Below, one piece after another: positions 10,101-17,567 of a DNA stretch of 64,000 bases (the first letter of the stretch is position 1; each line of letters opens with the position of its first letter). The notes under the pieces are model-generated. The model was not told the origin of the DNA. It saw only the letters and a program-made list of their open reading frames with translations, and did not search any database. Location of the stretch: assembly GCA_965247735.1 (NCBI GenBank), contig CBDFHN010000002.1, positions 3,720,001 to 3,784,000 on the forward strand. Reading direction: 5' to 3'. The translations under genes and the position numbers were made by a program. Source of the DNA: JAOXRU01 sp965247735. Its GTDB lineage: Bacteria > Bacteroidota > Bacteroidia > Flavobacteriales > Flavobacteriaceae.

Positions 10101-10911
10101 TTCTGATAATGATGGTGTGCCCGATGCAATCGATAATTGTCCAGGAACGCCTGTTGATGTTTTTGTTGATGTACAGGGATGTCAAATTTATAAATTGGAG
10201 GCAAGTAATTTTTTGGTAAAAGCTATTGATGAAATTTGCAGTAGTAGTAATAATGGTAGTATAGAAATTACAAGCGAAAAAGGAGAATTACTTAATGAGT
10301 TAACAATTACTGATGGAGTCGTAGTAATTAATGATAGTTTTGGCGCTTCCTATAAAAGTACTGCTCTTGAAGCTGGCAATTATACGGTATGTATTACTGC
10401 TAAAGATGGTGCTATTACTTATGAAGAGCGATGTTTTGAAGTTGTAATTGATGAGCCACCAGCCCTAAATGTTAGTGCTAGGGTAAACAAGGAGCAATTG
10501 TCTTTAGGTTTATCAGGAGGAGAAATGTATAATGTAGCGCTTAATGGTATTATTACACAAACTGATGCTGCTAAATTGGAATTGAAATTAAGTCCAGGCT
10601 ATAATTCATTACGTGTTACAACAGCTAAAGAATGCCAAGGAGTATACGTTAAGGAATTGTTTTTTATTGATGCTCCAATAGTATATAGTAATACAAGTTC
10701 TAAAACAGTAACTATTGCCTTGCCAGAGAAAGATGAGCAATTGCAAATTAAATTATATACTTTGGGTGGTAAATTTGTGAATGAAATAAAAAACATTGAT
10801 ACTTCTGGTATAGAATCTATAATTGATATTTCTAGATTATCAACGGGTGTCTATTTAATGCAAGTTAAGGGTAAGACTGTTGATGCTACCTATAAGGTGG
10901 TAAAATTATAA
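7138..10911 (+). CDS. Secreted reprolysin-like metalloprotease with P domain and T9SS sorting domain
   Basis: A 1257-aa exported protease. It has a signal peptide (about residues 1-22, ending VSGQA), a propeptide-like region to about 190, and a zinc peptidase domain with the extended motif HELGHQFGANH at 332-342 (three zinc ligands and the catalytic Glu). Ig/cadherin-like modules follow. A fibronectin III-like domain lies at about 760-835 and a proprotein-convertase P domain at about 845-980. A thrombospondin type 3 calcium repeat (DSDNDGVPDAIDNCPG) starts near 988. The last 75 residues form a type A T9SS sorting domain (IDISRLSTGVYLMQV). It is expected to be secreted by T9SS and anchored or released at the surface. 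The lipoprotein gene follows 7 bp downstream. Confidence 0.92.
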   Translation: MTANLRYVLSIFIIFIALNVSGQANYWKKVTVAEKSQQKIRLNKGNNDVQKFRLESALFLKTLPKTATDANETVKMYFPDNQGQLLLFNVKETSVLSADLSKKYPGIKSYSGFGIANKNLKIKFSLAADGIQATMRKSDSGTLIFIQKQKENTSDYVVYTAASKLNKDEFLCETKEEIFGKKSFSALSFSDQKLRKFKIAISASGEYTAYHGGTIVGALSAINATLTRVNEVFENELAITLELVADNDKVIYTDAATDPYTGSFSSEVQTAIATEIGASNYDIGHLFHRTTGTNEGNAGCVGCVCVNGQKGSGYTAHNNPEGEAFDIDFVIHELGHQFGANHTWSYENEGTGVQVEPGSGSTIMGYAGITGANNVQGRSDAYFNHKSLVQISEYISTTSCATEITLVNTAPVITGVGSYFIPVETAFMLDGVATDGDGDALSYCWEQIDDGVVTNVNFGPERISGASFRSLAPTTETKRYFPKLARVVAGVLTEENPIINSDWETLSTVGRDYNFAFTVRDNNSAGGQTVSELSRVTVVQQSTPFKVTSQQIETTLVAGNRATVTWDVGATNEAPINTSMTDILLSIDGGITFPIVLGQDIINDGSHDVLIPGGIATTTAKLMVMASDNVFYAINDGEITIEESEVVLNFSELSFEACQGVDKLISFQYDTYLGFSEESTFSISGMPVNLVANFSPVSTMVDGTNIDITFSNTANVALGDYTITVIATSASVTKSIAIDFSVQDATFATVPLLLPVDGGTDVFFSTSLQWEEVSGVTNYDIEVATDIGFSSIVFSGNSIINSYDIDGLADNTIYFWRVKPKNACGEGVFGIARSFTTATNNCIDANGVALPKEIAVTGTPTVEVRTTVLDDLLLSDIDVNVAITHSFLGDLTIWLESPSGTKVLLVAGTCSYGKNIGATFDDSGATIVCGGTPNISGTVKPVSALSAFYGEPTKGVWKLIISDSASQDGGSVTGFSLAICGGGTLSLDSDNDGVPDAIDNCPGTPVDVFVDVQGCQIYKLEASNFLVKAIDEICSSSNNGSIEITSEKGELLNELTITDGVVVINDSFGASYKSTALEAGNYTVCITAKDGAITYEERCFEVVIDEPPALNVSARVNKEQLSLGLSGGEMYNVALNGIITQTDAAKLELKLSPGYNSLRVTTAKECQGVYVKELFFIDAPIVYSNTSSKTVTIALPEKDEQLQIKLYTLGGKFVNEIKNIDTSGIESIIDISRLSTGVYLMQVKGKTVDATYKVVKL

Positions 10912-10918
10912 AAGAAGG

Positions 10919-11632
10919 ATGTTGAGAAATAAAAAATATGGATGTTTGAAGCGTTATTTTTTGATGATGCTCTCTTTGTTTTTTTTGTTAGGCTGTTCAA
11001 GTGATGACGATTGTCCAGAGTTATCAAAGACGTCATTGGTGTTTCCTGAAGAAAACTCAGAATGTACTACAGGTGATAAAATAAGTGATACAGAAAGTAA
11101 TGTTACTTTTAAATGGATCAAGGTAGATGGTGCTGCAAAGTATCGTTTAAATGTGAAAAATTTGCAGAGTGAAGAAGTGGAAGTTTTTACGACTACAGCC
11201 ATTTCATTTGCTGTTGTTTTAGAAGGAGCAACACCATATTTGTGGTTTGTAGAGTCCTTATCAAACGATGTTAATGTTACCGCTATTAAAAGTGATGAAT
11301 GGCGATTTTATAACGCTGTTGAGGGGCAATCTTCTTATGCACCTTTTCCTGCTGAGATTGTGTTTCCTAAATCTGGAGCTACAGTTATTAGTGATGGAAG
11401 TGGAACAGTTGGTTTAGAGTGGAAGGGGGCAGATGTAGATGATGATTTGGTGAGTTATTCTGTGTATTTGGATACTTCCAATCCGCCAATTACACCTGTT
11501 GCAACAGCAATTACTGTCGCTAATGCAAAAACGGGAGTATTAGCAGGTACTACATATTATTGGAAAGTGATTAGTATAGATAGTAAAAACAACCAATCTG
11601 ATTCTGGAGTATATCAGTTTGCAATAGAATAG
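10919..11632 (+). CDS. Lipoprotein with fibronectin III-like domains
   Basis: 237-aa putative lipoprotein. A hydrophobic stretch ends in the lipobox FFLLGC (Cys 26), followed by SSDDD. The rest resembles two beta-sandwich modules with the W-x-x-V / Y-W-x-V patterns of fibronectin III (FKWIKVDGAAKYRLNV; GTTYYWKVISIDS). The start at 10919 follows the protease stop by 7 bp, so it is probably co-transcribed and may act with or bind the protease. That link is inferred only from position. No specific family was recognised. Confidence 0.8.
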   Translation: MLRNKKYGCLKRYFLMMLSLFFLLGCSSDDDCPELSKTSLVFPEENSECTTGDKISDTESNVTFKWIKVDGAAKYRLNVKNLQSEEVEVFTTTAISFAVVLEGATPYLWFVESLSNDVNVTAIKSDEWRFYNAVEGQSSYAPFPAEIVFPKSGATVISDGSGTVGLEWKGADVDDDLVSYSVYLDTSNPPITPVATAITVANAKTGVLAGTTYYWKVISIDSKNNQSDSGVYQFAIE

Positions 11633-11670
11633 GTTTTTGTGCTATTTTATGAGAAAGTTACTTGTGTCAA

Positions 11671-11689
11671 AAAGAACTAACAGTTCTTT
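11671..11689. terminator. Small hairpin between convergent lipoprotein gene and pth
   Basis: Arms 11671-11678 and 11682-11689 (8 bp, 3-nt loop). Read on the reverse strand it is followed by five T. It overlaps the pth stop codon, which lies at 11688-11690. It may end transcripts from both sides. Confidence 0.45.
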
Positions 11690-12251
11690 ATTTTCCATTA
11701 AAAGTACTCATGGTAATTGATAATCCAGTAAGTACAAAAGATTTTACGAGTGCAATTCCTGTATCTAAACGTTCTTGAAGCTGCTTTTTTTCGTTTTCAT
11801 CCCATTTTCCTAATACATAATCTATTTGTCTGCCTTTAGAGAATTCTGCACCAATTCCGAATCTAAATCTAGCATATTTAGCTCCTAGTATTTGCTGAAT
11901 GTCTTTTAGACCATTGTGTCCTCCATCACTTCCTTTTCCTTTAAGGCGAATACTGCCAAAGGTAAGGTTAAGGTCGTCGGTGATAATAAGCAGGTTTTCT
12001 AAGGGAATTTTTTCAGTTTCCATCCAATATCGAACGGCTTTACCACTAAGATTCATATAGGTAGAAGGCTTGATAAAAATAAATGTTCTTCCTTTTAGTT
12101 TATAAATAGCCTTACTTCCAAGTTTAGCACTTTCAAAACTAAAACTCTCTTGTTTGGCAAATTCATCTAACAGTTTAAAACCAATATTATGTCGTGTTTC
12201 ATCATATTCACTTCCAATATTACCGAGACCTACGATTAAAAATTTTTTCAT
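11688..12251 (-). CDS. pth: Peptidyl-tRNA hydrolase
   Basis: Releases tRNA from peptidyl-tRNAs dropped by the ribosome. The 187-aa length is normal. The N-terminal VGLGNIG (residues 7-13) and RHNIGF with the catalytic His 21 are visible. The downstream DDLNL and GSDGGHNGLKDI segments carry the other active-site residues. It lies downstream of rplY in the conserved leftward order prs-rplY-pth, but a strong terminator hairpin sits between rplY and pth. pth therefore either depends on read-through or has its own promoter. Confidence 0.97.
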   Translation of the reverse strand: MKKFLIVGLGNIGSEYDETRHNIGFKLLDEFAKQESFSFESAKLGSKAIYKLKGRTFIFIKPSTYMNLSGKAVRYWMETEKIPLENLLIITDDLNLTFGSIRLKGKGSDGGHNGLKDIQQILGAKYARFRFGIGAEFSKGRQIDYVLGKWDENEKKQLQERLDTGIALVKSFVLTGLSITMSTFNGK

Positions 12252-12284
12252 TGCAAAAGATTAGAATTTTATGAATTGCTATCA

Positions 12285-12326
12285 ATGGGTAAAAATAAAA
12301 AAAGCATCCTTAAAAAAGGATGCTTT
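12285..12326 (-). terminator. Rho-independent terminator after rplY
   Basis: On the reverse strand, perfect 11-bp arms (12316-12326 and 12301-12311) with a short loop are followed by a run of T broken by one A (to about 12285). It is located 23 nt after the rplY stop. Confidence 0.9.
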
Positions 12327-12348
12327 GGGTCTTATAAAAAAGAAAAGA

Positions 12349-12963
12349 CTATGCTTCTTCTTCAGTTGTTTCTTCTTCAGAAACTTCTTCTGTTTCGTCA
12401 GTATCCAATGCCATAGAAGCTCTAGATTTTCTAACTTGAATAACAACAGTGTTGTCTGGGTGCTGGAATGAGAAATTTTCACTATCTAAAGTAGTAATGT
12501 ATAATTTGTCTCCAATAGCTAGGTCAGCAATATCAGCTTCGATAAAATCAGGTAAGTTAGCAGGAACTGCTTTTACTCTAAGTTTACGTTTGTTGATACG
12601 TAATGAACCACCATCCATAACACCTTTAGCGCTACCTTTTGTGATAACTGGGATATCCATAGCAATTTCTTTGTCTTCAAATAACTGATAGAAATCTACG
12701 TGTAAGATTTTGTCTGTTACTGGGTGAAACTGAATGTCTTGTAAAACTGCATCGAAAGATGTACCATCTTCTAATGCTATTACAACAGTATGCGCATTAG
12801 GAGTGTATACTAAACCTTTAAATGCTAATTCTTCAGCTGAAAAGTGAACAGATTTACCACCTCCGTATAAAACGCAAGGTACCTTTCCAGCATTACGTAA
12901 GGCCTTAGTTGCTACTTTACCTACGCTTTCTCTTTGAGATCCATTAATTGTAATTGACTTCAT
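12349..12963 (-). CDS. rplY: 50S ribosomal protein L25 (general stress protein Ctc type)
   Basis: Binds 5S rRNA in the large ribosomal subunit. The protein of 204 aa is the longer TL5/CTC form. The N-terminal L25 domain is at about 1-95 (VGKVATKALRNAGKVPCVLYGG; HVDFYQL). The C-terminal beta domain is at about 100-185, and a very acidic tail (ETEEVSEEETTEEEA) closes the protein, as is common in Bacteroidota. It is 26 bp downstream of prs in the same orientation and ends at a strong terminator. Confidence 0.96.
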   Translation of the reverse strand: MKSITINGSQRESVGKVATKALRNAGKVPCVLYGGGKSVHFSAEELAFKGLVYTPNAHTVVIALEDGTSFDAVLQDIQFHPVTDKILHVDFYQLFEDKEIAMDIPVITKGSAKGVMDGGSLRINKRKLRVKAVPANLPDFIEADIADLAIGDKLYITTLDSENFSFQHPDNTVVIQVRKSRASMALDTDETEEVSEEETTEEEA

Positions 12964-12989
12964 TTGTATATATAAATATTAATAATTGA

Positions 12990-13931
12990 CTACATTATAA
13001 ATTTGTCACTGATAGAGGTATTTTCATTCACTCTTTTCATAACATCAGCAAATAATTCGGCGCAAGTTAACACTTTTATTTTTGATGACTCCTGTGTTAG
13101 CGGAATAGTATCTGTTGTTATGAGTTCTTGCAGTTTAGAATCTTCTATTCTTTTATAGGCATCACCAGATAAAATAGGGTGAGAACAGATTGCTCTAACG
13201 CTAAGAGCACCACGTTCCATCATTAAATCTGCAGCTTTAGTAAGTGTACCTGCGGTATCTACCATATCATCTACCAATACCACATTTTTACCAGTAACGT
13301 CTCCAATAAGCTCCATATGAGAAATAATATTTGCCTTTTCTCTTTGCTTGTAGCAGATTACAACATCACTTTTTAATGACTTAGAATAGGCATAAGCTCT
13401 TTTAGAACCACCCATATCAGGAGAAGCAATGGTTAGGTTATTTAGATTAAGACTTTTTAGGTATGGTAAAAAGATAGTAGAACCAAATAGGTGATCTACT
13501 GGTCTTTCGAAAAAACCTTGAATTTGATCAGCATGCAAGTCCATAGTAATAATACGTGTTGCACCTGCGGTTTCTAAAATGCTAGCTACCATCTTTGCAG
13601 CAATAGGTACTCTAGGTTTGTCTTTACGGTCTTGTCTTGCCCATCCAAAATATGGAATAACAGCAGTAATATGTCTTGCTGAAGCTCTTTTTGCAGCATC
13701 AAGCATCAATAACAACTCCATTAAGTTTTCAGAACTAGGATTTGTAGATCCAATTAAGAAAACACGTCTTCCTCTGATTGATTCTTCAAAAGATGGTTGG
13801 AATTCTCCATCACTATATCTATTGAAAATAATGTTTCCAAGGTCAGTACCATATGATTTAGCTATTTTTTTTGCTAAAGCTGTACTTTGTGTACAAGCAA
13901 ATATTTTTGGTTCGGGTAAGTTGTTGGTCAT
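12990..13931 (-). CDS. prs: Ribose-phosphate pyrophosphokinase (PRPP synthetase)
   Basis: Makes PRPP from ribose-5-phosphate and ATP for purine, pyrimidine, histidine and NAD synthesis. The 313 aa match the class I enzyme. Visible signatures are the FNRYSDGE region near residue 36, the LLLMLDAAKRASA and PYFGWARQDRKDKPR loop near 95-113 (ATP site), and the PRPP-binding loop VVLVDDMVDTAGT near 215-228. It is the first gene of the leftward prs-rplY unit, divergent from tRNA-Leu. Confidence 0.97.
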   Translation of the reverse strand: MTNNLPEPKIFACTQSTALAKKIAKSYGTDLGNIIFNRYSDGEFQPSFEESIRGRRVFLIGSTNPSSENLMELLLMLDAAKRASARHITAVIPYFGWARQDRKDKPRVPIAAKMVASILETAGATRIITMDLHADQIQGFFERPVDHLFGSTIFLPYLKSLNLNNLTIASPDMGGSKRAYAYSKSLKSDVVICYKQREKANIISHMELIGDVTGKNVVLVDDMVDTAGTLTKAADLMMERGALSVRAICSHPILSGDAYKRIEDSKLQELITTDTIPLTQESSKIKVLTCAELFADVMKRVNENTSISDKFIM

Positions 13932-14032
13932 CTTTAATACGGTGTAAAAGAATTAGTTGCTGTTATTTTCTGTGAATTTTGCTGCAAATTTAAGGATTTA
14001 TTTTTGTTGAAAAATATAAATGTTGCATTTTT

Positions 14033-14065
14033 TTGGTTTCATAACCAATATTTTTTTTAGTTTTG
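14033..14065 (+). promoter_or_regulatory. Promoter of tRNA-Leu
   Basis: Bacteroidota-type promoter: -33 TTG at 14033-14035, a 22-bp spacer and -7 TAGTTTTG at 14058-14065 (consensus TAnnTTTG). Transcription would start about 5-7 nt downstream, just ahead of the tRNA 5' end at 14079. Confidence 0.7.
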
Positions 14066-14078
14066 CAGTCCATTAACT

Positions 14079-14160
14079 GCTCGAGTGGTGGAACTGGTAG
14101 ACACGTTGGATTCAAAATCCAATTCTTTCGGGAGTGTGGGTTCGATTCCCACCTCGAGTA
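14079..14160 (+). tRNA. tRNA-Leu (CAA)
   Basis: 82-nt cloverleaf with a long variable arm, as expected for leucine tRNA. The acceptor arms are 14079-14085 and 14153-14159 (first pair G-T), with discriminator A at 14160. The anticodon stem is TTGGA/TCCAA around loop 14111-14117, with anticodon CAA at 14113-14115. The T arm is GTGGG-TTCGATT-CCCAC. The 3' CCA is not encoded. It marks the left edge of the accessory island. Confidence 0.96.
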
Positions 14161-14165
14161 CAAAG

Positions 14166-14206
14166 ACCCTTTTTAATCAATTGATTATTAAGGGTTTTTT
14201 CTTTTT
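14166..14206 (+). terminator. Terminator of tRNA-Leu
   Basis: ACCCTT (14166-14171) pairs with AAGGGT (14190-14195) over an internal palindrome at about 14174-14187. A T-tract interrupted by one C follows. Confidence 0.85.
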
Positions 14207-14370
14207 AGATGTTTTGAAAAGTCGATATTTTGCCGACCATATTAGAATTTACTTCAATTGCTTGTACTACAGTGAATATATAGTGTTTTCGGATTTTTTG
14301 TTTTAAAGAATGACAACCATTCAATAATAATGATGTTTTCTTTCTAAGGAGTTTTAAAAAGGTTGCTCTT

Positions 14371-14398
14371 TTGTAAAGATTGAAATTCATTATATTTG
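14371..14398 (+). promoter_or_regulatory. Promoter of a short transcript at the island edge
   Basis: Exact consensus -7 element TATATTTG at 14391-14398 with TTG at 14371-14373, 17 bp upstream. It reads into a 60-70 nt segment that ends at a terminator (14443-14468), with no start codon and frame worth reporting. Confidence 0.55.
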
Positions 14399-14404
14399 GA
14401 TCAG

Positions 14405-14468
14405 TAATGCGTTGCCAGTATTACAAACATTTTGAACAAAACAAAAGGGAGCTTTGAACATCCCTTTT
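14405..14468 (+). ncRNA. Candidate small RNA or attenuator
   Basis: The segment lies between the consensus promoter at 14371-14398 and a strong terminator. The terminator has 8-bp arms at 14443-14450 and 14461-14468 with a 10-nt loop, and the U-run continues to 14471. The 5' part can fold (GTAAT near 14404 with ATTAC near 14423). It may be an independent sRNA or a leader attenuating the gene at 14534, whose start is 65 nt further on. No family was recognised. Confidence 0.45.
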
Positions 14469-14533
14469 TTTCGTTTTGTATAATTAGGCAATGGCAATTA
14501 TCTTTATGTATGTAGCTCATTAAAAAAAACTGT

Positions 14534-15106
14534 ATGAAAATTGAATTATTGGAAACTACCAAACAAGTAATAGCCCAAGGACATACGAGAACGGGAAATA
14601 TTGAAATTGATGTGGAGGTAAATATTTTTAATAAACTTATGAAAGAGAGTCCTACCTATGTCTTCAACAATAAAGAATATTTTATAAGTAAAACTACACA
14701 CTTTGATATTGTCAAATCTTTTTTTTATAGCCATAGTTCATCCAGATGGCGTACAAAACAAACCATCAAAGTGTTAAAAATTAACAACGTAATTCTTGGA
14801 GAGTTTGTGGTTTTTCTAGAAGAAACATTAGGTAACCATCACAGATATAACAAAAGGGGTAAGAAAACAAATTACACATTTTTAAATGATTTAAAAAAAA
14901 GAGCAGGTAAACCCATAACACATAAAACTCAAAAAGAGAACAACCTTATGTCTAGCTTGGAAGTATTAAGAAACTGGAAAAATGAATATTTAGATATTTC
15001 GGATGAAACTCTTTTAGACTTCATACATAAGAACATCGATTTTCCATACACAAGAGATACGTTAAGATTTAAATATTATGACATAAAAAAAATTGAGAAA
15101 AAATAG
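14534..15106 (+). CDS. Hypothetical protein of the island
   Basis: 190-aa soluble, basic protein that I do not recognise. There is no signal peptide or membrane helix. The N-terminal half looks alpha/beta; the C-terminal half is rich in K/R and predicted helical (KKGKK, SLEVLRNWKNEYLDIS, HKNIDFPYTRDTLRFKYYDIKKIEKK). Start at the ATG at 14534, 65 nt after a terminator-bounded small transcript. It is the first gene inside the island after tRNA-Leu. The base composition is AT-rich like its neighbours. Transcription is rightward and no partner is obvious. Confidence 0.6.
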   Translation: MKIELLETTKQVIAQGHTRTGNIEIDVEVNIFNKLMKESPTYVFNNKEYFISKTTHFDIVKSFFYSHSSSRWRTKQTIKVLKINNVILGEFVVFLEETLGNHHRYNKRGKKTNYTFLNDLKKRAGKPITHKTQKENNLMSSLEVLRNWKNEYLDISDETLLDFIHKNIDFPYTRDTLRFKYYDIKKIEKK

Positions 15107-15216
15107 CGTTTAAAAAAAATAAACATAAGCAATTATAAGTTATACAACCAATTTAGCCTTGATTCTTTTGTGGTGTTTTGCACCTTTTTGTCTTTTTTAA
15201 CGGTAATAAATAAGTA

Positions 15217-15247
15217 ATTGCCGAGCTATAAAAGTGTATTAACTTTG
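15217..15247 (+). promoter_or_regulatory. Promoter upstream of the HTH gene
   Basis: TTG at 15217-15219, a 20-bp spacer, then TAACTTTG at 15240-15247, an exact TAnnTTTG match. The start site would be near 15254, about 110 nt ahead of the ATG at 15363. Confidence 0.65.
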
Positions 15248-15362
15248 TTTCAAACAAAAAAGGCATAAGTTTCACATAAGTAAAATCGAATGCCCTTTGA
15301 TCTGTAGTGATTTCAAAGGTACGATAATTTATGTGGGACAGCCATTATTAAATTATTTTACT

Positions 15363-15641
15363 ATGAAACAATTGCAATTTGTAGGTATTACCCCTATTGA
15401 AGTAGCCGACTTAATAGATGAGCGGTTAAACAAAAGATTTACTGAGTTAAAAAAATCTTTTCAGCCAAAAGAACAATCTGTTTATCTTACTAGACAGGAA
15501 GTTGCTAAAATGCTTAGCGTAGATTTGTCAACTATTCACAACTGGAGCAAACGCAAAATCCTACAACCTGTCTCAATTTGTTCACGTGTATATTTTAAGC
15601 GTTCTGAAGTAGAAAACGCCATTGTTAAACTAGAAAATTAA
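15363..15641 (+). CDS. Excisionase-like helix-turn-helix protein
   Basis: DNA-binding protein of 92 aa from the ATG at 15363 (MKQLQFVGITPIEVADLI). An in-frame extension to 15297 exists but begins within the leader and looks unconserved in style. The C-terminal 50 residues form a MerR/excisionase-type HTH (HTH_17 class): VYLTRQEVAKMLSVDLSTIHNWSKRKIL, then the typical strand RVYFKRSEVENAI. Such proteins accompany integrases in Bacteroidota mobile elements as excision or directionality factors. Here the integrase survives only as a fragment at 24322-24760. The next gene starts 5 bp downstream. Confidence 0.8.
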   Translation: MKQLQFVGITPIEVADLIDERLNKRFTELKKSFQPKEQSVYLTRQEVAKMLSVDLSTIHNWSKRKILQPVSICSRVYFKRSEVENAIVKLEN

Positions 15642-15646
15642 GAACA

Positions 15647-16015
15647 ATGGCAGCGCAGAAAAAACAAAGAAAAGATAGCTTAGCGCTATTAAAGAGCTAT
15701 GTTCAAAAATCAAAATACATAGCGGTTCATGAACAGAGAACAGTATGCGAAAGCTTTGGTTTACCTTATGTAAAATCAATTTTCAGAAATGAGTACAGAC
15801 AACGGTTCTACAATTATCTACACGAATATACTACAACAGTTGCGGATACCAGCAACACAACTAGTATGCCAGAAAAACTTCTATGTTATTTCAAAGCCAC
15901 ATTAGAAAAGAAAGGGCAGCTTAAGCTTATAGGTATTGGAGTTTGCCCAGACACCTACTCTGGGGGTGTACAGTTTCTTTCTACGAATAAAGATAAATGG
16001 ACAAGAAAGGTTTAG
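15647..16015 (+). CDS. Hypothetical protein, mobile-element associated
   Basis: 122-aa basic protein, not recognised. The N terminus is Lys-rich (MAAQKKQRKDSLALLK). A Tyr/Arg-rich middle follows (SIFRNEYRQRFYNYLHEYTTT), then a short C-terminal segment. It begins 5 bp after the HTH gene and its last 19 bp overlap the following RhuM-like frame, so the three are probably read as one unit. It has no membrane segment. The function may be linked to element maintenance, but only by location. Confidence 0.55.
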   Translation: MAAQKKQRKDSLALLKSYVQKSKYIAVHEQRTVCESFGLPYVKSIFRNEYRQRFYNYLHEYTTTVADTSNTTSMPEKLLCYFKATLEKKGQLKLIGIGVCPDTYSGGVQFLSTNKDKWTRKV

Positions 16016-16410
16016 ATATGAAAATACAAATATTTGAATCTTCGGGATTGAGTTTAATAGATGGCAATGTATTTGCAAATAGAAAGCAGTTAAAAGAGCT
16101 TTATAATGTACCAAGAAAAACATTAGAAGCTAGCATCTCAAAGCTTAAAAATGATGGTCTTATCATAGGGCGAAATCTCGCCATATCCTCAAAAGATGAA
16201 TCAAGAGAGAATAACACAGAAGTTTACAACTTAGATGAAATAATATCAATAGGTTTCAGATTAAGAAGCGAGGTAGCTATAAAGTTTCAAAAATGGGCAA
16301 GGGAGATAATTAAATCCCAATTAGTAAAGGCTTACGAAGAATTACGGATACAGCAGGCACAGCTAGATTATTTCTGGGACAGAGAGGATGTTAAAGACTT
16401 GTACCAGTGA
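15997..16410 (+). CDS. RhuM-family N-terminal fragment
   Basis: 137 aa resembling the N-terminal part of RhuM/Bro-like proteins found in genomic islands. The diagnostic segment is YNLDEIISIGFRLRSEVAIKFQKWAREII near residues 77-105, preceded by a winged-helix-like stretch (RKTLEASISKLKNDGLI). Full RhuM proteins are about 300 aa or more; here the frame ends at 16410 after DREDVKDLYQ, so the C-terminal half is absent or eroded. The start may be 15997 or the in-frame ATG at 16018. It overlaps the preceding gene by 19 bp. The molecular function of RhuM is unknown. Confidence 0.65.
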   Translation: MDKKGLDMKIQIFESSGLSLIDGNVFANRKQLKELYNVPRKTLEASISKLKNDGLIIGRNLAISSKDESRENNTEVYNLDEIISIGFRLRSEVAIKFQKWAREIIKSQLVKAYEELRIQQAQLDYFWDREDVKDLYQ

Positions 16411-16506
16411 GAAAGGCTATATCAAAATTAGAAGGACTGTCGTTAAAAACGTCAGTACTAAGCTTATTCATGGTAGCGCATTAAAGCGTATTATGGAAAG
16501 CTATGA

Positions 16507-16863
16507 TTATTTGACATAACAACGTCGGACTATAAAAACACATTAGAAAAAGGGGAAGAGCTTTACAATAGTATTGCTCTTAACTCCCCTACTGTGGGTA
16601 TAGACATTACTATTTGGTTTGATTATTATAAAAATGATAAAACAGATTTTCAAAAGATTTGTTTGTTGGGGTATTTAGCAATTAAAAATATTCTACAAAA
16701 GAATGCCTATTGCAAAATAAGCAATAAGTACTGGTTGTCTAGAATGGATGGTAAATCACGGGTAATTAACGATTTTAATGAACTGTCTAAATCTTTGCAA
16801 AAATACGTTGTAAAATATCAATTAAGAAAAATAAAGGGGGACTTGAAAGAAACTGGAATTTAA
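16507..16863 (+). pseudogene. Decayed reading frame of unknown family
   Basis: A frame without an ATG is open from 16507 to the stop at 16861-16863. It encodes about 118 residues of credible protein (EELYNSIALNSPTVGIDI, then FQKICLLGYLAIKNILQK, then DFNELSKSLQKYVVKYQLRK). A GTG at 16594 could start only the last 89 residues. Just upstream in another frame the text reads ALKRIMESYDYLT, suggesting a frameshift near 16500. I read this as a broken gene following the truncated RhuM fragment. The family is not recognised. Confidence 0.45.
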
Positions 16864-17044
16864 AAACAGTATATAGCCTAGGGTTTAATGTCAACTTTAG
16901 TATGAGTTTGGATAGCTTAGCATACTAGGTGCTGTAAAGAAGAAAGGTAAATCAAGACAAAGCATTGAAAAAAAAATGGAAAAAAAACAGTAAGAATTGG
17001 TAAGATTTAAAAACCTACAGTAAAACAACACTATAATTACAATG

Positions 17045-17368
17045 TTAAAAGTCGAAAATCAGCCTGTTTTTCTTTCCCCACTTAACTTTAGAATAATTAG
17101 AGGTTTTAAGCAGCCCAAATAAGTGAAGCTTGAAGTCATACCATTTACTACCATCGTAATGAATGGAATTTTCAACTTTTTCTAGCTCACCTTTAATACG
17201 GTAAACAATCTCATCATCAATATGATTTGCAGCTTCTAGGATGTCCATTATGTTGTTGATACCTTTTTTTTCAGGCTCAAAGAGATTAGGAATTCGACCG
17301 TCACCTTCAAAACCAGTTCTAAAAATTGTATTTAATCGTTTATAAGTGTCGGACTCTTTATTTATCAT
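17045..17368 (-). CDS. Small hypothetical protein
   Basis: 107-aa soluble protein of unknown family, transcribed leftward against the rest of the island's left half. It is mostly helical by eye (INNIMDILEAANHIDDEIVYRI, KGELEKVENSI) and ends KWGKKNRLIFDF. It lies 16 bp downstream of a small two-helix membrane protein gene (17385-17567), so the two form a probable operon. A membrane toxin/cytosolic partner or accessory pair are both conceivable, with no sequence support for either. Confidence 0.5.
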   Translation of the reverse strand: MINKESDTYKRLNTIFRTGFEGDGRIPNLFEPEKKGINNIMDILEAANHIDDEIVYRIKGELEKVENSIHYDGSKWYDFKLHLFGLLKTSNYSKVKWGKKNRLIFDF

Positions 17369-17384
17369 TTAGAAAATATAAAAG

Positions 17385-17567
17385 TTATTTTTTTACTCGT
17401 ACATACCATGTTAATAAAATGAATATAATAACTGAGTATATTAAATAAGAAAAATTAGGTTGAGGAGCTCGCATATTAATGTTAGACATTATTAATATCT
17501 CGTTAATAGCTGAACCTACTAGCAAACTGATAAGAATTCTAAAAAAAGTATTTTTTAATTTAAACAT
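17385..17567 (-). CDS. Small two-helix membrane protein
   Basis: 60-aa protein with two hydrophobic helices: residues about 9-25 (FFRILISLLVGSAINEIL) and about 39-55 (FSYLIYSVIIFILLTWY), with a basic tail (VRVKK). This is typical of small inner-membrane proteins. It is first of a two-gene leftward unit, with 16 bp to the next gene. It is not recognised. Confidence 0.5.
   Translation of the reverse strand: MFKLKNTFFRILISLLVGSAINEILIMSNINMRAPQPNFSYLIYSVIIFILLTWYVRVKK

Noticed and set aside
14085..14306. Reading frame across tRNA-Leu and its terminator
   Set aside because: It reads through a tRNA and a terminator hairpin; a chance frame.
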